From the NCBI RefSeq assembly GCF_900102195.1, contig NZ_FNBE01000016.1, forward strand, positions 62,001-126,000: DNA of 64,000 nt, given 5' to 3'. The DNA comes from Pseudonocardia oroxyli. GTDB lineage: Bacteria; Actinomycetota; Actinomycetes; Mycobacteriales; Pseudonocardiaceae. Shown here one piece after another: positions 23,903 to 32,488 of this stretch. The translations under genes and the position numbers were made by a program. Each line of letters begins with the position of its first letter. The stretch's first letter is position 1. The notes beneath the pieces were generated by a model that worked only from the letters and a program-made list of their open reading frames with translations, was not told the origin of the DNA and did not search any database.

Positions 23903-24667
23903 TCAGCCGATCCGCTTCCGGTAGGTGGCGACGGCGAGCACGTGGCCCAGCACCAGGATGCCGACCAGCCAACCCAGTGCCACCCAGATCCCCCCGCCGA
24001 CGGGCTGTCCCGCGAACAGCGCGCGGAGGGTGTCCACGATGGACGTCACGGGCTGGTGCTCGGCGAACCACGCCATCGGGCCGGGCATCGAGTCGGTGGG
24101 CACGAACGCGGAGCTCACGAACGGCAGGAAGATCAACGGGTAGCTGAAGGCACTCGCCCCGTCGACCGACTTCGCCGAGAGCCCGGCGATCACCGCGAGC
24201 CAGGTCAGGGCCAGGGTGAACAGGGCCAGGATGCCGACGACCGCGAGCCAGGCGCCGACCGACGCCCCGGTGCGGAAGCCCATCGCCAGCGCGACGGCGA
24301 CGACGACCGCGACGGAGGCGAGGTTCGCCACCACCGAGGTGAGGACGTGCGCCCAGAGCACGCTGGACCTGGCGATCGGCATCGACCGGAACCGCTCGAC
24401 GATCCCGCCCTTCAGGTCAAGGAACAGTCGGTACGAGGTGTAGGCCACGCCGGAGGCGATCGTGACGAGCAGGATGCCGGGCAGCAGGTAGTCGACGTAG
24501 GAGCCGCCGGACCCGGTGTCGATCGCGCCGCCGAGGACGTAGACGAACAGCAGCATCAGCGCGATCGGGGTGATCGCGGTGGTGACGACCGTGTCGGGGC
24601 TGCGCAGGATGTGGCGCAGCGAGCGGCCGGTCAGGGCGCGGGTGTCGGCCAGTGCGTACGCGGTCAT
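23903..24667 (-). CDS. ABC-2 type exporter permease (DrrB-like)
   Basis: A 254-residue membrane protein with six helices: TTAITPIALMLLFVYVLGGA, the ABC-2 segment LPGILLVTIASGVAYTSYRL, and FLPFVSSAFVPTDSMPGPMA, typical of daunorubicin-resistance (DrrB) permeases. ATG 24667 overlaps the ATPase stop (ATGA). With the ATPase it should form a half-size exporter for drugs or lipids. It is the last gene of the PadR operon. Confidence 0.9.
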   Translation of the reverse strand: MTAYALADTRALTGRSLRHILRSPDTVVTTAITPIALMLLFVYVLGGAIDTGSGGSYVDYLLPGILLVTIASGVAYTSYRLFLDLKGGIVERFRSMPIARSSVLWAHVLTSVVANLASVAVVVAVALAMGFRTGASVGAWLAVVGILALFTLALTWLAVIAGLSAKSVDGASAFSYPLIFLPFVSSAFVPTDSMPGPMAWFAEHQPVTSIVDTLRALFAGQPVGGGIWVALGWLVGILVLGHVLAVATYRKRIG

Positions 24668-25440
24668 GACGACTCCTCGTGGTGCGGGACGGGGCCCACC
24701 AGGCTGAGGAAGACCTCTTCCAGGGTGGGCTGTTTCTCGACGTGGACGACCTCGGTGGGCGGAAGCAGCCGCTTCAGCTCGGCGAGGGTGCCGTGCTGCA
24801 CGATCGTGCCCCGGTGCAGGATCGCGATCCGGTCCGCGAGCTGCTCGGCCTCGTCGAGGTACTGGGTGGTGAGCAGCACGGTCGTGCCGCCCCGGGCGAG
24901 GTCCTTGACGGCGTCCCACACCTCGATCCGCGCCTGCGGGTCGAGACCGGTGGTGGGCTCGTCGAGGAAGATCACCGGCGGGTCGCCGATGAGGCTCATG
25001 GCGATGTCGAGCCTGCGGCGCATCCCGCCCGAGTAGGTGGCGGCCCGGCGCGGTCCGGCGTCGGTCAGGGAGAAGCGTGCGAGCAGGTCGTCGGCGATCG
25101 CGCCGGGGGTGCGCAGGTGGCGCAGCCTCGCGACGAGCACGAGGTTCTCCCGGCCGGTGAGCATCTCGTCGACGGCGGCGAACTGGCCGGTCAGGCTGAT
25201 CGACCGGCGGACGTCCGCGGGGGCCGTGCCCACGTCGAAGCCGTGCACCGTCGCGGTGCCCTCGTCCGCGGTGAGCAGCGTGGACAGGATCCGGACGAGG
25301 GTGGTCTTGCCCGCGCCGTTGGACCCCAGGAGGGCGACGATGCTGCCGGAGGCCACGTCGAGGTCGACGCCGCGCAGGACCTCCAGGTCGCCGTAGGACT
25401 TCCGGATGCCGCGGGCCCGGATCGCGGTCTCGGTGCTCAC
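24664..25440 (-). CDS. ABC exporter ATP-binding protein (DrrA-like)
   Basis: A 258-residue ATPase: Walker A GSNGAGKTT, Q-loop TGQFAAVDEMLTGREN, signature YSGGMRRRLDIAMSL, Walker B VIFLDEPTTGLD and the switch His region TTQYLDEAEQ, where Gln stands for the usual His as in many DrrA proteins. A short C-terminal DrrA-type tail (PTLEEVFLSLVG) follows. GTG 25440 overlaps the stop of the DUF1048 gene by 4 nt. It energises the permease at 23903. Confidence 0.93.
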   Translation of the reverse strand: MSTETAIRARGIRKSYGDLEVLRGVDLDVASGSIVALLGSNGAGKTTLVRILSTLLTADEGTATVHGFDVGTAPADVRRSISLTGQFAAVDEMLTGRENLVLVARLRHLRTPGAIADDLLARFSLTDAGPRRAATYSGGMRRRLDIAMSLIGDPPVIFLDEPTTGLDPQARIEVWDAVKDLARGGTTVLLTTQYLDEAEQLADRIAILHRGTIVQHGTLAELKRLLPPTEVVHVEKQPTLEEVFLSLVGPVPHHEESS

Positions 25441-25805
25441 TTCTGCTCACCCCGTTCGGCGTCCTCGATCGCCCGCGTGAAGCGGGCCCGCTCCTTGTCG
25501 ATCCAGTGCTCGGCCTCGTAGGCCCGCGCGAAGTCCTCGGCGAAGCCGACGGGATCGTCACCGACGATCTCGCGGACCGGGGTGCCGTCGGTCGCGGCGC
25601 GCTCCCACAGGTCGGCCAGGTCGGTGTGCATCGTGATCAGGATGTCGCCGTCGACGATGCCCCCGAAGTACGTGAGGTACCGCTGCATCGCCTTCGCGGC
25701 CGTGCCGTAGGGCTCGGGCAGGCCCGCGATGCGGTCCCGGTCCCGGCGGTACTGCTTCTTCTGCTCGAGCGACCCGGTCAGGGTGTCGATCCACTTGGCG
25801 GCCAT
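25437..25805 (-). CDS. DUF1048 family protein
   Basis: A 122-residue helical protein (MAAKWIDTLTGSLEQKKQYR ... DLADLWERAATDGTPVREIV). DUF1048 proteins have unknown function but are regularly encoded between a PadR regulator and an ABC exporter, exactly as here. ATG 25805 overlaps the padR stop by 1 nt and the end overlaps the ATPase start by 4 nt. Confidence 0.88.
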   Translation of the reverse strand: MAAKWIDTLTGSLEQKKQYRRDRDRIAGLPEPYGTAAKAMQRYLTYFGGIVDGDILITMHTDLADLWERAATDGTPVREIVGDDPVGFAEDFARAYEAEHWIDKERARFTRAIEDAERGEQK

Positions 25806-26149
25806 CAGGTCTCCTTCGTCGTCAGGTGTTCGGTGCGGAGCCGTTCGATCCGCGCGGTGAGGGAGTCCCAGGTGGTCCAGAACTCCTCGAGCTGTGCGCG
25901 GCCTCGCGGGTTGAGCGTGTAGACCTTGCGCGGCGGGCCCTTCTCGGAGGGGACCTTCTCCACGTCCACCAGGCCGCGCTTCTCGACCCGGATCAGCAGC
26001 GCGTACACGGTCCCCTCGACGATGTCCGCGAAGCCCTGCTCGCGCAGCCGCGCGGTGATCTCGTAGCCGTAGGCCGGGCGCGCGGACAGCACCGCGAGGA
26101 CGATGCCTTCGAGCGTGCCCTTGAGCATCTCGGTCATCTGGTTCGCCAT
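25805..26149 (-). CDS. PadR family regulator
   Basis: A 114-residue repressor of the short (subfamily 2) PadR type: KGTLEGIVLAVLSARPAYGY, EGTVYALLIRVEKRGLVDVE and YTLNPRGRAQLEEF. It has a winged helix and a single C-terminal dimerisation helix. First gene of padR-DUF1048-ATPase-permease; paralogues such as LmrR bind the drug that their exporter removes. ATG 26149 follows GGGAGGTGAGCG. Confidence 0.92.
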   Translation of the reverse strand: MANQMTEMLKGTLEGIVLAVLSARPAYGYEITARLREQGFADIVEGTVYALLIRVEKRGLVDVEKVPSEKGPPRKVYTLNPRGRAQLEEFWTTWDSLTARIERLRTEHLTTKET

Positions 26150-26164
26150 CGCTCACCTCCCATC

Positions 26165-26220
26165 TACTCGGTGTCGCTGACTACCGGTATGAAGCTACAC
26201 CGAGTACCGGTACTCCGCAA
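26165..26220 (-). promoter_or_regulatory. PadR operon promoter with nested palindromes
   Basis: On the minus strand TTGCGG (26220-26215), a 17-nt spacer and TAGCTT (26197-26192) form a promoter. TACTCGGTGT (26165-26174) and ACACCGAGTA (26197-26206) are perfect 10-bp inverted arms, and TACCGGTA occurs twice (26182-26189, 26205-26212), 23 bp apart. These would let PadR shut the operon. Confidence 0.55.
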
Positions 26221-26238
26221 CGCTGAATAGCGACCCGG

Positions 26239-27641
26239 TCAGTCGAGCCGCCCCGCCGCCATGGTGAGGACGCGGTCGGCGTAGCCGGCGAGCCGGGCCC
26301 GGTCGTGGCTGACCACGAGCAGGGCGGTGCCGCGGTCGGCCAGGTGCCGGAGCAGGTCGGTGACGGCCGCGGTGGTGGCGACGTCCAGGCTGGCGGTGGG
26401 CTCGTCGGCGACCAGGAGGGCGGGCTCGGCGAGCAGGGCGCGGGCGAGGGCGACCCGTTGGGCCTGGCCGACCGAGAGGCTGCCCGGGCGGCGGTCGAGG
26501 TCCACGTCGAGCCCCACGTCGGCGAGGGCGCGGGCGGCGGCCTCCCGGCTGAGCGTGTCGCCGCGGGCTCGGACGGGCTCGGCGAGGGTCCGCCACAGCG
26601 GCCAGCGGCGGTCGAGGCTCGCGACGGGGTCCTGGAAGACGGGCATCACGTAGCCGGGGCGCAGCCGCCGACCGGCGGTCGTCCGCCCGGCGAGGGCGAC
26701 GGTGCCGGTGTCGGGGGGTTCGAGGCCTGCGACGAGCCGGGCGAGGGTGGACTTCCCGGATCCGGAGCGTCCGACGACGCCCACGATCTCACCGGGGCGC
26801 AGGGCGAGGGACACGTCGTCGACGGCGAGGACCGTGCCGTAGCGCCGGGTGACCCCCCGCACCTCGGCGACGGGGTCGCCGGTGGCGGCCGACGGCGTGC
26901 GCCGCGGGGGCGGCGTGGCGGCCTCGACGAGGGTGCGGGTCTCGGGGACCGTCGGGGAGCCGAGCAGCTCGGCGCAGCGACCCCGGTCGACCTCGCGGCC
27001 GTCGGCCAGGACGACCACGTGCTCGGCGTGGCGGGCGACGAGGGCGAGATCGTGGCTGATCAGCAGCAGGGCGGCGCTGCGTCGGCGGACCGTGTGGAGG
27101 ACGTCGTCGGCGAGCTCGGCGTCCAACGCGCTGGTCGGCTCGTCGGCGAGGGTGAGCGCCGGGTCGTGGGCCGTGTGGCGCGCTGGAGCATGCCGCCCGA
27201 CCACTGGTGCGGGAACCGGCGGGCCCGGTCCGCGGGGTCGGCGATGTCGACCTCGGCGAGCCCGGCGGCCACCGCCCCGGCGGGCACCGGCAGCCGGTGG
27301 GCCCGCCAGGCCTCCTCGACGTGGTGGCCGACGCTGCGCAGCGGGTCGCAGGCGGCGAAGGGATCCTGGGGGACGTACCCGACGGCCCGCCCGCGCAGGG
27401 CCCGCAGCTCCCGTTCGGGGCGCCCGACGATCTCCCGGCCCGCGACCTCGATGCTGCCCGTGACCCGGGTTCCCGCAGGCAGCAGCCCGAGGACGGCCCG
27501 GACCAGGGTGGTCTTGCCGCTGCCGGAGCGACCCACCACGGCCCACCGCTCCCCGGCGGGCACCGTGAGGCTGATCGACTCCAGCGCGCGGTGGCCGTTC
27601 GGGTAGACGACCGTCAGGTCCCGGACGCGCAGCGCGGTCAT
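26239..27641 (-). pseudogene. Double-ATPase subunit (NikD-NikE/DppDF type) of ABC importer, frameshifted
   Basis: Starting at ATG 27641 the first ATPase domain reads VVGRSGSGKTTLVRAVLGLL and FPHQWSGGMLQRA, then loses frame near 27185. The frame that continues has TAHDPALTLADEPTSALDAE (Walker B) and a complete second ATPase domain with GRSGSGKSTLARL, LSVGQAQRVALARALL and ADEPTASLD to 26239. Between signature and Walker B about 4 residues are left where relatives have about 8, so a short deletion with frame loss is likelier than a base-call error. An intact protein would be a fused two-domain ATPase of about 470 residues. ATGA overlaps the permease stop. Confidence 0.75.
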
Positions 27642-28498
27642 GTCGGCTCGGTGACGTCGCGGAGGGCGTCGCTCACCAGGGTGGCCGCGGCGACGGCGAG
27701 GACCAGGCCGAGCCCGGGGCCGACGAGCTGCCAGGGGGCGTAGGCGAAGGTGTCGCGGCCCGCGGCCAGCATGGTGCCCCATTCGGCGGTCGGCGGTTGG
27801 GCGCCCAGGCCGAGGAACGACAGCCCGCCCAGGGTGAGCACGGCCTCGCCGAGGCCGAGCGTCGCGGCCACCGCGACCTGCACCGCGACGCCGGGCAGGA
27901 CGTGGCGGAGCACCGCGCGGACCGGGCCCACCCCGGCCATCCGGGCGGCGAGGACGTCCGGCCGGGACAGCGCCCCGCGCGCGACGGCGCGGGCGAGCCG
28001 GGCGATCCCCGCCCAGCTCGTCACCGCCATGGCGAGGACGAGGTTGCCGTACCCGGGCCCGAGCACCCCGACGACGGCGAGGGTGAGCACGAGGCTCGGC
28101 AGCCCCAGCAGGACGTCGGTCAGCCGGGTCAGCACGGTGTCGACCGCCCCGCCGAGCGCGCCGGCGAGGGTGCCCACGACCAATCCGATCAGCGCGGCGA
28201 GGGCCGTCACCAGGGCGGCGGCGCCGAGGGACGTGCGGGCTCCGGCGAGGGTGCGGGCCAGCAGGTCGCGCCCGGCGGTGTCGGTGCCCAGCCAGTGCCC
28301 GGCACCGGGTGGGGCGAGCTGGTCGGTGTAGTCCGGCACGTCCGGATCCGGGAGGAACAGCGGCCCGACGGCGGCGGCCAGCACGAGGACCAGCCCGAGC
28401 GCGAGCCCGACCCGGGCCGCCGGTCGGGCGAGCAGCGCCCGCCAGAGCGGCTGGTGCACCTCGCGGAGCCGCGGCGCGGTGCGGGTGAGGACGCTCAT
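27638..28498 (-). CDS. ABC importer permease, DppC/NikC type
   Basis: A 286-residue permease. An N-terminal helix and the HWLGTDTAGRDLLARTLAGA segment characteristic of DppC/NikC precede six helices. The EAA loop is ARMAGVGPVRAVLRHVLPG and the C-terminal part is LGLGAQPPTAEWGTMLAAGR. ATG 28498 overlaps the stop of the partner permease. It would carry nickel, another metal chelate or oligopeptides; the family cannot be separated by eye. Confidence 0.88.
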   Translation of the reverse strand: MSVLTRTAPRLREVHQPLWRALLARPAARVGLALGLVLVLAAAVGPLFLPDPDVPDYTDQLAPPGAGHWLGTDTAGRDLLARTLAGARTSLGAAALVTALAALIGLVVGTLAGALGGAVDTVLTRLTDVLLGLPSLVLTLAVVGVLGPGYGNLVLAMAVTSWAGIARLARAVARGALSRPDVLAARMAGVGPVRAVLRHVLPGVAVQVAVAATLGLGEAVLTLGGLSFLGLGAQPPTAEWGTMLAAGRDTFAYAPWQLVGPGLGLVLAVAAATLVSDALRDVTEPT

Positions 28499-29418
28499 GC
28501 GCGCAGCCGGGGGTCGACGGCCGCGCACAGGAGGTCCACGACGAGCCCGGCCAGCACGTAGGTCAGGACGGCGACGAGGGTGAACCCGACGACGACGGGC
28601 ATGTCCCGGGCGTTGATCGCCTCGACCGTGTAGCGGCCGATCCCGGGCCAGGTGAACACGCTCTCCACGATGGGCGCCCCGCCGATCAGGGCCGCGGTGC
28701 CGAGCCCGACCATCGTCAGGAACGGGGCTGCGGCGTGGGGCAGCTGGTGCACGAGCAGCCGCCGCCGCGGGCTCGCGCCGCGGGCGGCGCTGACCCGCAG
28801 GTGTGCCGCCGACCCGGCTTCCAGCAGGCTCGTGCGCAGGACCCGGGACCAGGTGGCGATCGACCCGAGGGCCAGGGTGAGCGCGGGGAGGAACACCGTC
28901 GCCCACGTGCCGTCGGCGATCACCCGGCCCAGCCCGGCCCGGACCACGACGAGGTCGAGCACCACGATGCCGACCACGAAGCCGGGGACGACGAGCACGG
29001 CGAGGGCGATCCCGCGCGCGAGCACGTCCGGCCACCGGCCCGCGCCGAGCGCCGCGGTCGCGCCCAGGAGCAGGGCCGCCGTGACCGCCAGCGCCAGCGC
29101 CGCGGTGGTCAGCCGCAGGGTGGCGGGCAGGCGGGCGGCGAACTCGTCGGACACCGGGCGGCCGGTCCGCCAGGACGTGCCGAGGTCCCCCCGGGCGGCG
29201 TCGGCGGCCCAGCTGCCGAAGCGCACGAGGAGGGGGTCGTCCAGGCCCAGCTCCGCGCGCACGGCGGCGACGGCGGGCGGCCCGGGCTCGGTGACGCCGC
29301 GGGCCTCGAGGACCCGTCGGGCGGGGTCGCCCGGGGTGGCGGCGAGCATGGCGAACACCAGCACGCCCGCCCCGGCGAGGGTCACCAGGGCCTGTCCGAG
29401 TCGGCGCAGGACCAGCAC
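28495..29418 (-). CDS. ABC importer permease, DppB/NikB type
   Basis: A 307-residue permease: an N-terminal RRLGQALVTLAGAGVLVFAM helix, ATPGDPARRV, GDLGTSWRTGRPV, and an EAA loop AHLRVSAARGASPRRRLLVH followed by FTWPGIGRYTVEAINARDMP, the usual end of DppB/NikB. GTG 29418 is separated by 1 nt from the binding-protein stop. Confidence 0.88.
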   Translation of the reverse strand: MLVLRRLGQALVTLAGAGVLVFAMLAATPGDPARRVLEARGVTEPGPPAVAAVRAELGLDDPLLVRFGSWAADAARGDLGTSWRTGRPVSDEFAARLPATLRLTTAALALAVTAALLLGATAALGAGRWPDVLARGIALAVLVVPGFVVGIVVLDLVVVRAGLGRVIADGTWATVFLPALTLALGSIATWSRVLRTSLLEAGSAAHLRVSAARGASPRRRLLVHQLPHAAAPFLTMVGLGTAALIGGAPIVESVFTWPGIGRYTVEAINARDMPVVVGFTLVAVLTYVLAGLVVDLLCAAVDPRLRA

Positions 29419-29419
29419 G

Positions 29420-30985
29420 TCAGGCCGGTGCGGTCCGGGCGTCCACCCAGAGGTTGGAGATCGGCACGGGGTAGTTCCGCCACTCCGGGCCGGTCACCAC
29501 GGCCGGGAGCCGCATGCCGAGGTAGCCGTAGTAGCCGCGGGACGAGACCAGGGTCTGGATCCGGCGGAGGAGGTCGTCGCGGGCGGCGGTGTCGGTGGTG
29601 ACGGCGAGCTCGGCGATCAGGCCGTCGAGCTCGGCGTCGCTCGTCCCGGTGTGGTTGGCCGGTCCGCCGGTGCGCAGCAGGTTCGTCAGTGGCGTCAGGT
29701 AGTCGCCGCCGAAGGAGATGAAGCCCTGGCCGCGGATGGCGGCCTGCCAGCCGGTCGGGGCGTCGACCGCGTCCTCGATGTCGGGGACCTGCCGGATGTC
29801 CACCCCGACGCCGAGCCGCGCGAGCTGCGCCTGCACGGCCAGGCCGAGGGTGTCCGCGTCCGGCTGCTGGGGGTAGGTGAGCATCGTGAACCGCAGCTCG
29901 CGACCCTCCCGGGTGCGGGGACCGTCTCCGGTCCGGGTCCAGCCCGCCTCGTCCAGCAGCGCACCCGCCCGGGCGGCGTCGAAGGTCTGGGTCCGCTCGG
30001 CCCAGGGCCGGGACTCGGCGTAGAGGCCGGTGGCGGCGGAGTAGAGCCCGTTCATGACCTCGTCGGCGAGCTCGGGGTAGTCGACGCCCGCGTACACCGC
30101 GCGGCGCACGCGCTCGTCGTCGAAGGGGGCCTCGCGCTGGTTGAGCTCGAAGGCGAACGTCGGGCCGGTCGCGGCGCCCGTCACGTAGTACGAGTCGTCC
30201 CGCCCGGTCAGGGTCCGGGCGGTCGCCGTCGGGGGGTAGAGCGCGATGTCGGCCTCGCCCGCCTGCACGGCCTGGATCCGGGCGCCCGCCTCGGGCACGA
30301 ACCGCAGGGTCAGGTCGTCGAGGGCGGGCTCGCCGCCCCAGTGGTCGGCGCGCGGCGAGAGCTGCATCGTCGCCCCGTCCAGGCTGTCGACGACGTACGG
30401 GCCGGTGTAGAGGCCCGCCGTGAGGAGGTCGGCCGCGGGGGCGCCGGAGTCCCGGTGGGCCCGGTAGGCGGCCACGTCGTAGACCGGGACCATGGACTCG
30501 TCCGCCAGGATCGCCGGCACGTTCGGGGCGGGCCGCGCGGTGGTGAGGGTGACCTCGAGCGGCCCGGTGGCCGCGGCCGTCGCACCGGTCAGGGCGGCGA
30601 CGAGGTCGGGGTTCTCGGCGAGCTGGAAGGTCAGCAGGTCGGCCAGGGCGGCGCCGGTCAGCGCCGTCCCGTTCTGGAAGGTGACACCCTCGCGCAGCCG
30701 CAGCACCCAGGTCGTGGGTGACGGAGCGGTCAGCGCCTGCAACACCCACGGGGTCGGGTCGCCGCCGCGTTCGGGGCGCATCAACAGCTCGACGTAGCCG
30801 AACTCCGGGCCCCAGTAGCCGCTCTCCAGGGGGTCGAGGTCCTCGATGGCGAACCCGGTCGCCAGGGTCAGCGTCGGCGGCCCGGCCGGTGCGGGCTCGC
30901 TCCCGCCGGTCGTCGCGCACCCTGCGGCGAACGTCAGGACGACGGCGCAGGCGGCCAGCCTGTGCACGAGGGAGCGCCTGCTCAC
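29420..30985 (-). CDS. Solute-binding family 5 lipoprotein of nickel/peptide importer
   Basis: A 521-residue exported lipoprotein from GTG 30985 (GGAGG 6 nt upstream). The signal peptide ends in the lipobox FAAGC. The body has the family pattern PTPWVLQALTAPSPTTWVLR, REGVTFQNGTALTGAALADL and FDDERVRRAVYAGVDYPELA. It delivers substrate to the permeases downstream. It is the first gene of the operon and diverges from the CbiX/ferredoxin-like gene. That partner hints at metal (nickel or cobalt) more than peptide, but the evidence is contextual. Confidence 0.88.
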   Translation of the reverse strand: MSRRSLVHRLAACAVVLTFAAGCATTGGSEPAPAGPPTLTLATGFAIEDLDPLESGYWGPEFGYVELLMRPERGGDPTPWVLQALTAPSPTTWVLRLREGVTFQNGTALTGAALADLLTFQLAENPDLVAALTGATAAATGPLEVTLTTARPAPNVPAILADESMVPVYDVAAYRAHRDSGAPAADLLTAGLYTGPYVVDSLDGATMQLSPRADHWGGEPALDDLTLRFVPEAGARIQAVQAGEADIALYPPTATARTLTGRDDSYYVTGAATGPTFAFELNQREAPFDDERVRRAVYAGVDYPELADEVMNGLYSAATGLYAESRPWAERTQTFDAARAGALLDEAGWTRTGDGPRTREGRELRFTMLTYPQQPDADTLGLAVQAQLARLGVGVDIRQVPDIEDAVDAPTGWQAAIRGQGFISFGGDYLTPLTNLLRTGGPANHTGTSDAELDGLIAELAVTTDTAARDDLLRRIQTLVSSRGYYGYLGMRLPAVVTGPEWRNYPVPISNLWVDARTAPA

Positions 30986-31079
30986 GGGTGCCTCCAGTGA
31001 TCTCCGATGACGACACGGGGACGCTAACAGGCGCACATCTGAACAACCAGACATACTTCTTGTGATCTGAGGAGGTCCC

Positions 31080-31760
31080 GTGCGCCACGTCGTACTCGTC
31101 GCCCGTCCCACACCGTCCGGTGTGGACGAACGTTCGCTGGCCGCGCTCGCCGCGGCGGTCACCGAGGCGCTCGGCGCGCCCGCCCGCATCGCGCACCTGG
31201 ACCAGGCCGACCCCTCGGTCGCCGCGGTGCTCGACGAGATCGCCGGGCTCGCCGGCCCGCAGGACGACGTGGTGCTGGTCCCGCTCGCCCTGCCCGCGGA
31301 CCCCTACCTGCGGAACTGGATCGCCCGCGCCGCGGCGCACTGGCGCGAGTCGCGGGCGTCGGAGCTGCTCGTGCGGCTGGGTCCGCCGCCGGTCACCGCG
31401 CCGGGCATGGCCGAGGTGATCGCCGAGCTCGCGCGCGGGGAGGCGACCCCGGTGGCGGTGAGCCCGGCGGCGTTCCGCAGCCCCGCGTGGTCGGTGCGCG
31501 AGGACCCGGCCCGCCACCTGCTCGTCTGCCGCGGGCCCCGCTGCACCGTCTACGGCGCGGGCGCCACGCACCGGGCCCTCGCCGCGGCGGCCAGGGGTCA
31601 GGACGTCCTGGTCACCCCGGTCGGCTGCCTCGGGCCGTGCAACCTCGGCCCGTTGGTGATCGACAACCCGGCGGGCGAGTGGCACGAGTCGGTGGACGCC
31701 GACCGGGCCGGTGCGCTGCTCGAGGGCGCCCCACCGGCGGTGGGGCGCCGTCGGGCCTAG
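31080..31760 (+). CDS. CbiX-like domain fused to thioredoxin-like 2Fe-2S ferredoxin
   Basis: A 226-residue protein from GTG 31080 (GGAGG 4 nt upstream). Residues 1 to about 130 resemble sirohydrochlorin chelatase CbiX (LDQADPSVAAVLDEIAGLAG, DDVVLVPLALPADPYLRNWI), but the His residues that bind the metal (HGS, GYHV) are absent. Residues about 140-210 form a 2Fe-2S domain with ligands in CRGPRC and GCLGPC. Such genes often lie divergent from nickel/cobalt-type ABC importers in actinobacteria, as here. A redox or metal-trafficking role is likely; chelatase activity is doubtful. It converges on sod with a 4-nt overlap of stop codons. Confidence 0.75.
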   Translation: MRHVVLVARPTPSGVDERSLAALAAAVTEALGAPARIAHLDQADPSVAAVLDEIAGLAGPQDDVVLVPLALPADPYLRNWIARAAAHWRESRASELLVRLGPPPVTAPGMAEVIAELARGEATPVAVSPAAFRSPAWSVREDPARHLLVCRGPRCTVYGAGATHRALAAAARGQDVLVTPVGCLGPCNLGPLVIDNPAGEWHESVDADRAGALLEGAPPAVGRRRA

Positions 31761-32371
31761 ACGGTCAGCGACCCGGAGCGGGCCGCGGTGAAGCGCGCCT
31801 CGGCGTCCGCCCAGTGGACGACGTTCCACCAGGCCTTGACGTAGTCCGGCTTCACGTTCTTGTACTGCAGGTAGAAGGCGTGCTCCCACATGTCGAGCAT
31901 GACCACGGGGATCTGGCCCGCGGGCAGCTGCGCCTGCTGGTCGTAGAGCTGGTGCACGAGGAGGCGGGAGCCCAGGACGTCCCACCCGAGGATCGCCCAG
32001 CCGGAGCCCTGGATGGTGGTGGCGGCGGCGGTGAAGTGCGCCTGGAAGGCGTCGAACGACCCGAAGGAGTCGTCGATGGCCGCGGCGAGCTCGCCGGAGG
32101 GCTTGTCGCCGCCCTCGGGGGAGAGGTTCTTCCAGAAGATCGAGTGGTTGACGTGCCCGCCGAGGTTGAAGGCGAGGGTCTTCTCGAGGCCGACGATCGC
32201 GCCGAAGTCCCCGGCCTCCCGGGCGGCGGCGAGCTTCTCGATCGTCTGGTTGAGCGCGCCGACGTAGGTGTTGTGGTGCTTCGAGTGGTGCAGCTCCATG
32301 ATCTCGGGCGCGATGTGCGGGGCCAGTGCGCCGTAGTCGTAGGGCAGGTCGGGAAGCGTGTACTCGGTCAT
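31757..32371 (-). CDS. Superoxide dismutase, Fe/Mn family
   Basis: A 204-residue cytosolic enzyme that dismutates superoxide. Ligand regions are visible: ELHHSKHHNTYV (first His), NHSIFWKNL (second His) and DMWEHAFY (Asp and third His). GSGWAILGWD and the following lines give the usual dimer contacts. Choosing Fe or Mn needs modelling. ATG 32371 has GGAGG 4 nt upstream. The promoter contains a TGCCA/TGGCA palindrome. Neighbouring nickel-type importer genes recall Streptomyces, where the Fe-SOD gene and nickel uptake genes share the nickel repressor Nur. Confidence 0.95.
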   Translation of the reverse strand: MTEYTLPDLPYDYGALAPHIAPEIMELHHSKHHNTYVGALNQTIEKLAAAREAGDFGAIVGLEKTLAFNLGGHVNHSIFWKNLSPEGGDKPSGELAAAIDDSFGSFDAFQAHFTAAATTIQGSGWAILGWDVLGSRLLVHQLYDQQAQLPAGQIPVVMLDMWEHAFYLQYKNVKPDYVKAWWNVVHWADAEARFTAARSGSLTV

Positions 32372-32391
32372 CGGTCCTCCACTGAGTTAGA

Positions 32392-32406
32392 TGCCAATAT
32401 CTGGCA
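32392..32406 (-). promoter_or_regulatory. Palindrome in the sod promoter, possible Fur-family site
   Basis: TGCCA-ATATC-TGGCA lies 21 nt upstream of the sod start. On the minus strand it reads TTGCCA-GATA-TTGGCA, close to but one base shorter than the spacing of the tTGCaa-N5-ttGCAA pattern of the nickel regulator Nur as I recall it. Function inferred. Confidence 0.4.
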
Positions 32407-32441
32407 ACAACCTAATATCTGCTGCTGCCTCCCGCTCGCGC

Positions 32442-32488
32442 TGGACGGCGTCGTGCCGGTCACCTACACTCTTGCCAGCACCTTGCAA
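32442..32488 (+). promoter_or_regulatory. Promoter plus Nur-like box TTGCCA-N5-TTGCAA
   Basis: TGGACG (32442-32447), a 17-nt spacer and TACACT (32465-32470) form a plausible promoter on the + strand with start near 32477. TTGCCAGCACCTTGCAA (32472-32488) sits on the start site. A metal-dependent Fur-family repressor bound there would block transcription. No protein gene follows, so the transcript would be non-coding. Confidence 0.45.

Noticed and set aside
26239..31760. Assignment of the ABC importer to cobalt supply for the nitrile hydratase
   Set aside because: Attractive because the hydratase is cobalt type, but the loci are 18 kb apart, share no regulatory motif and the ATPase gene is broken.
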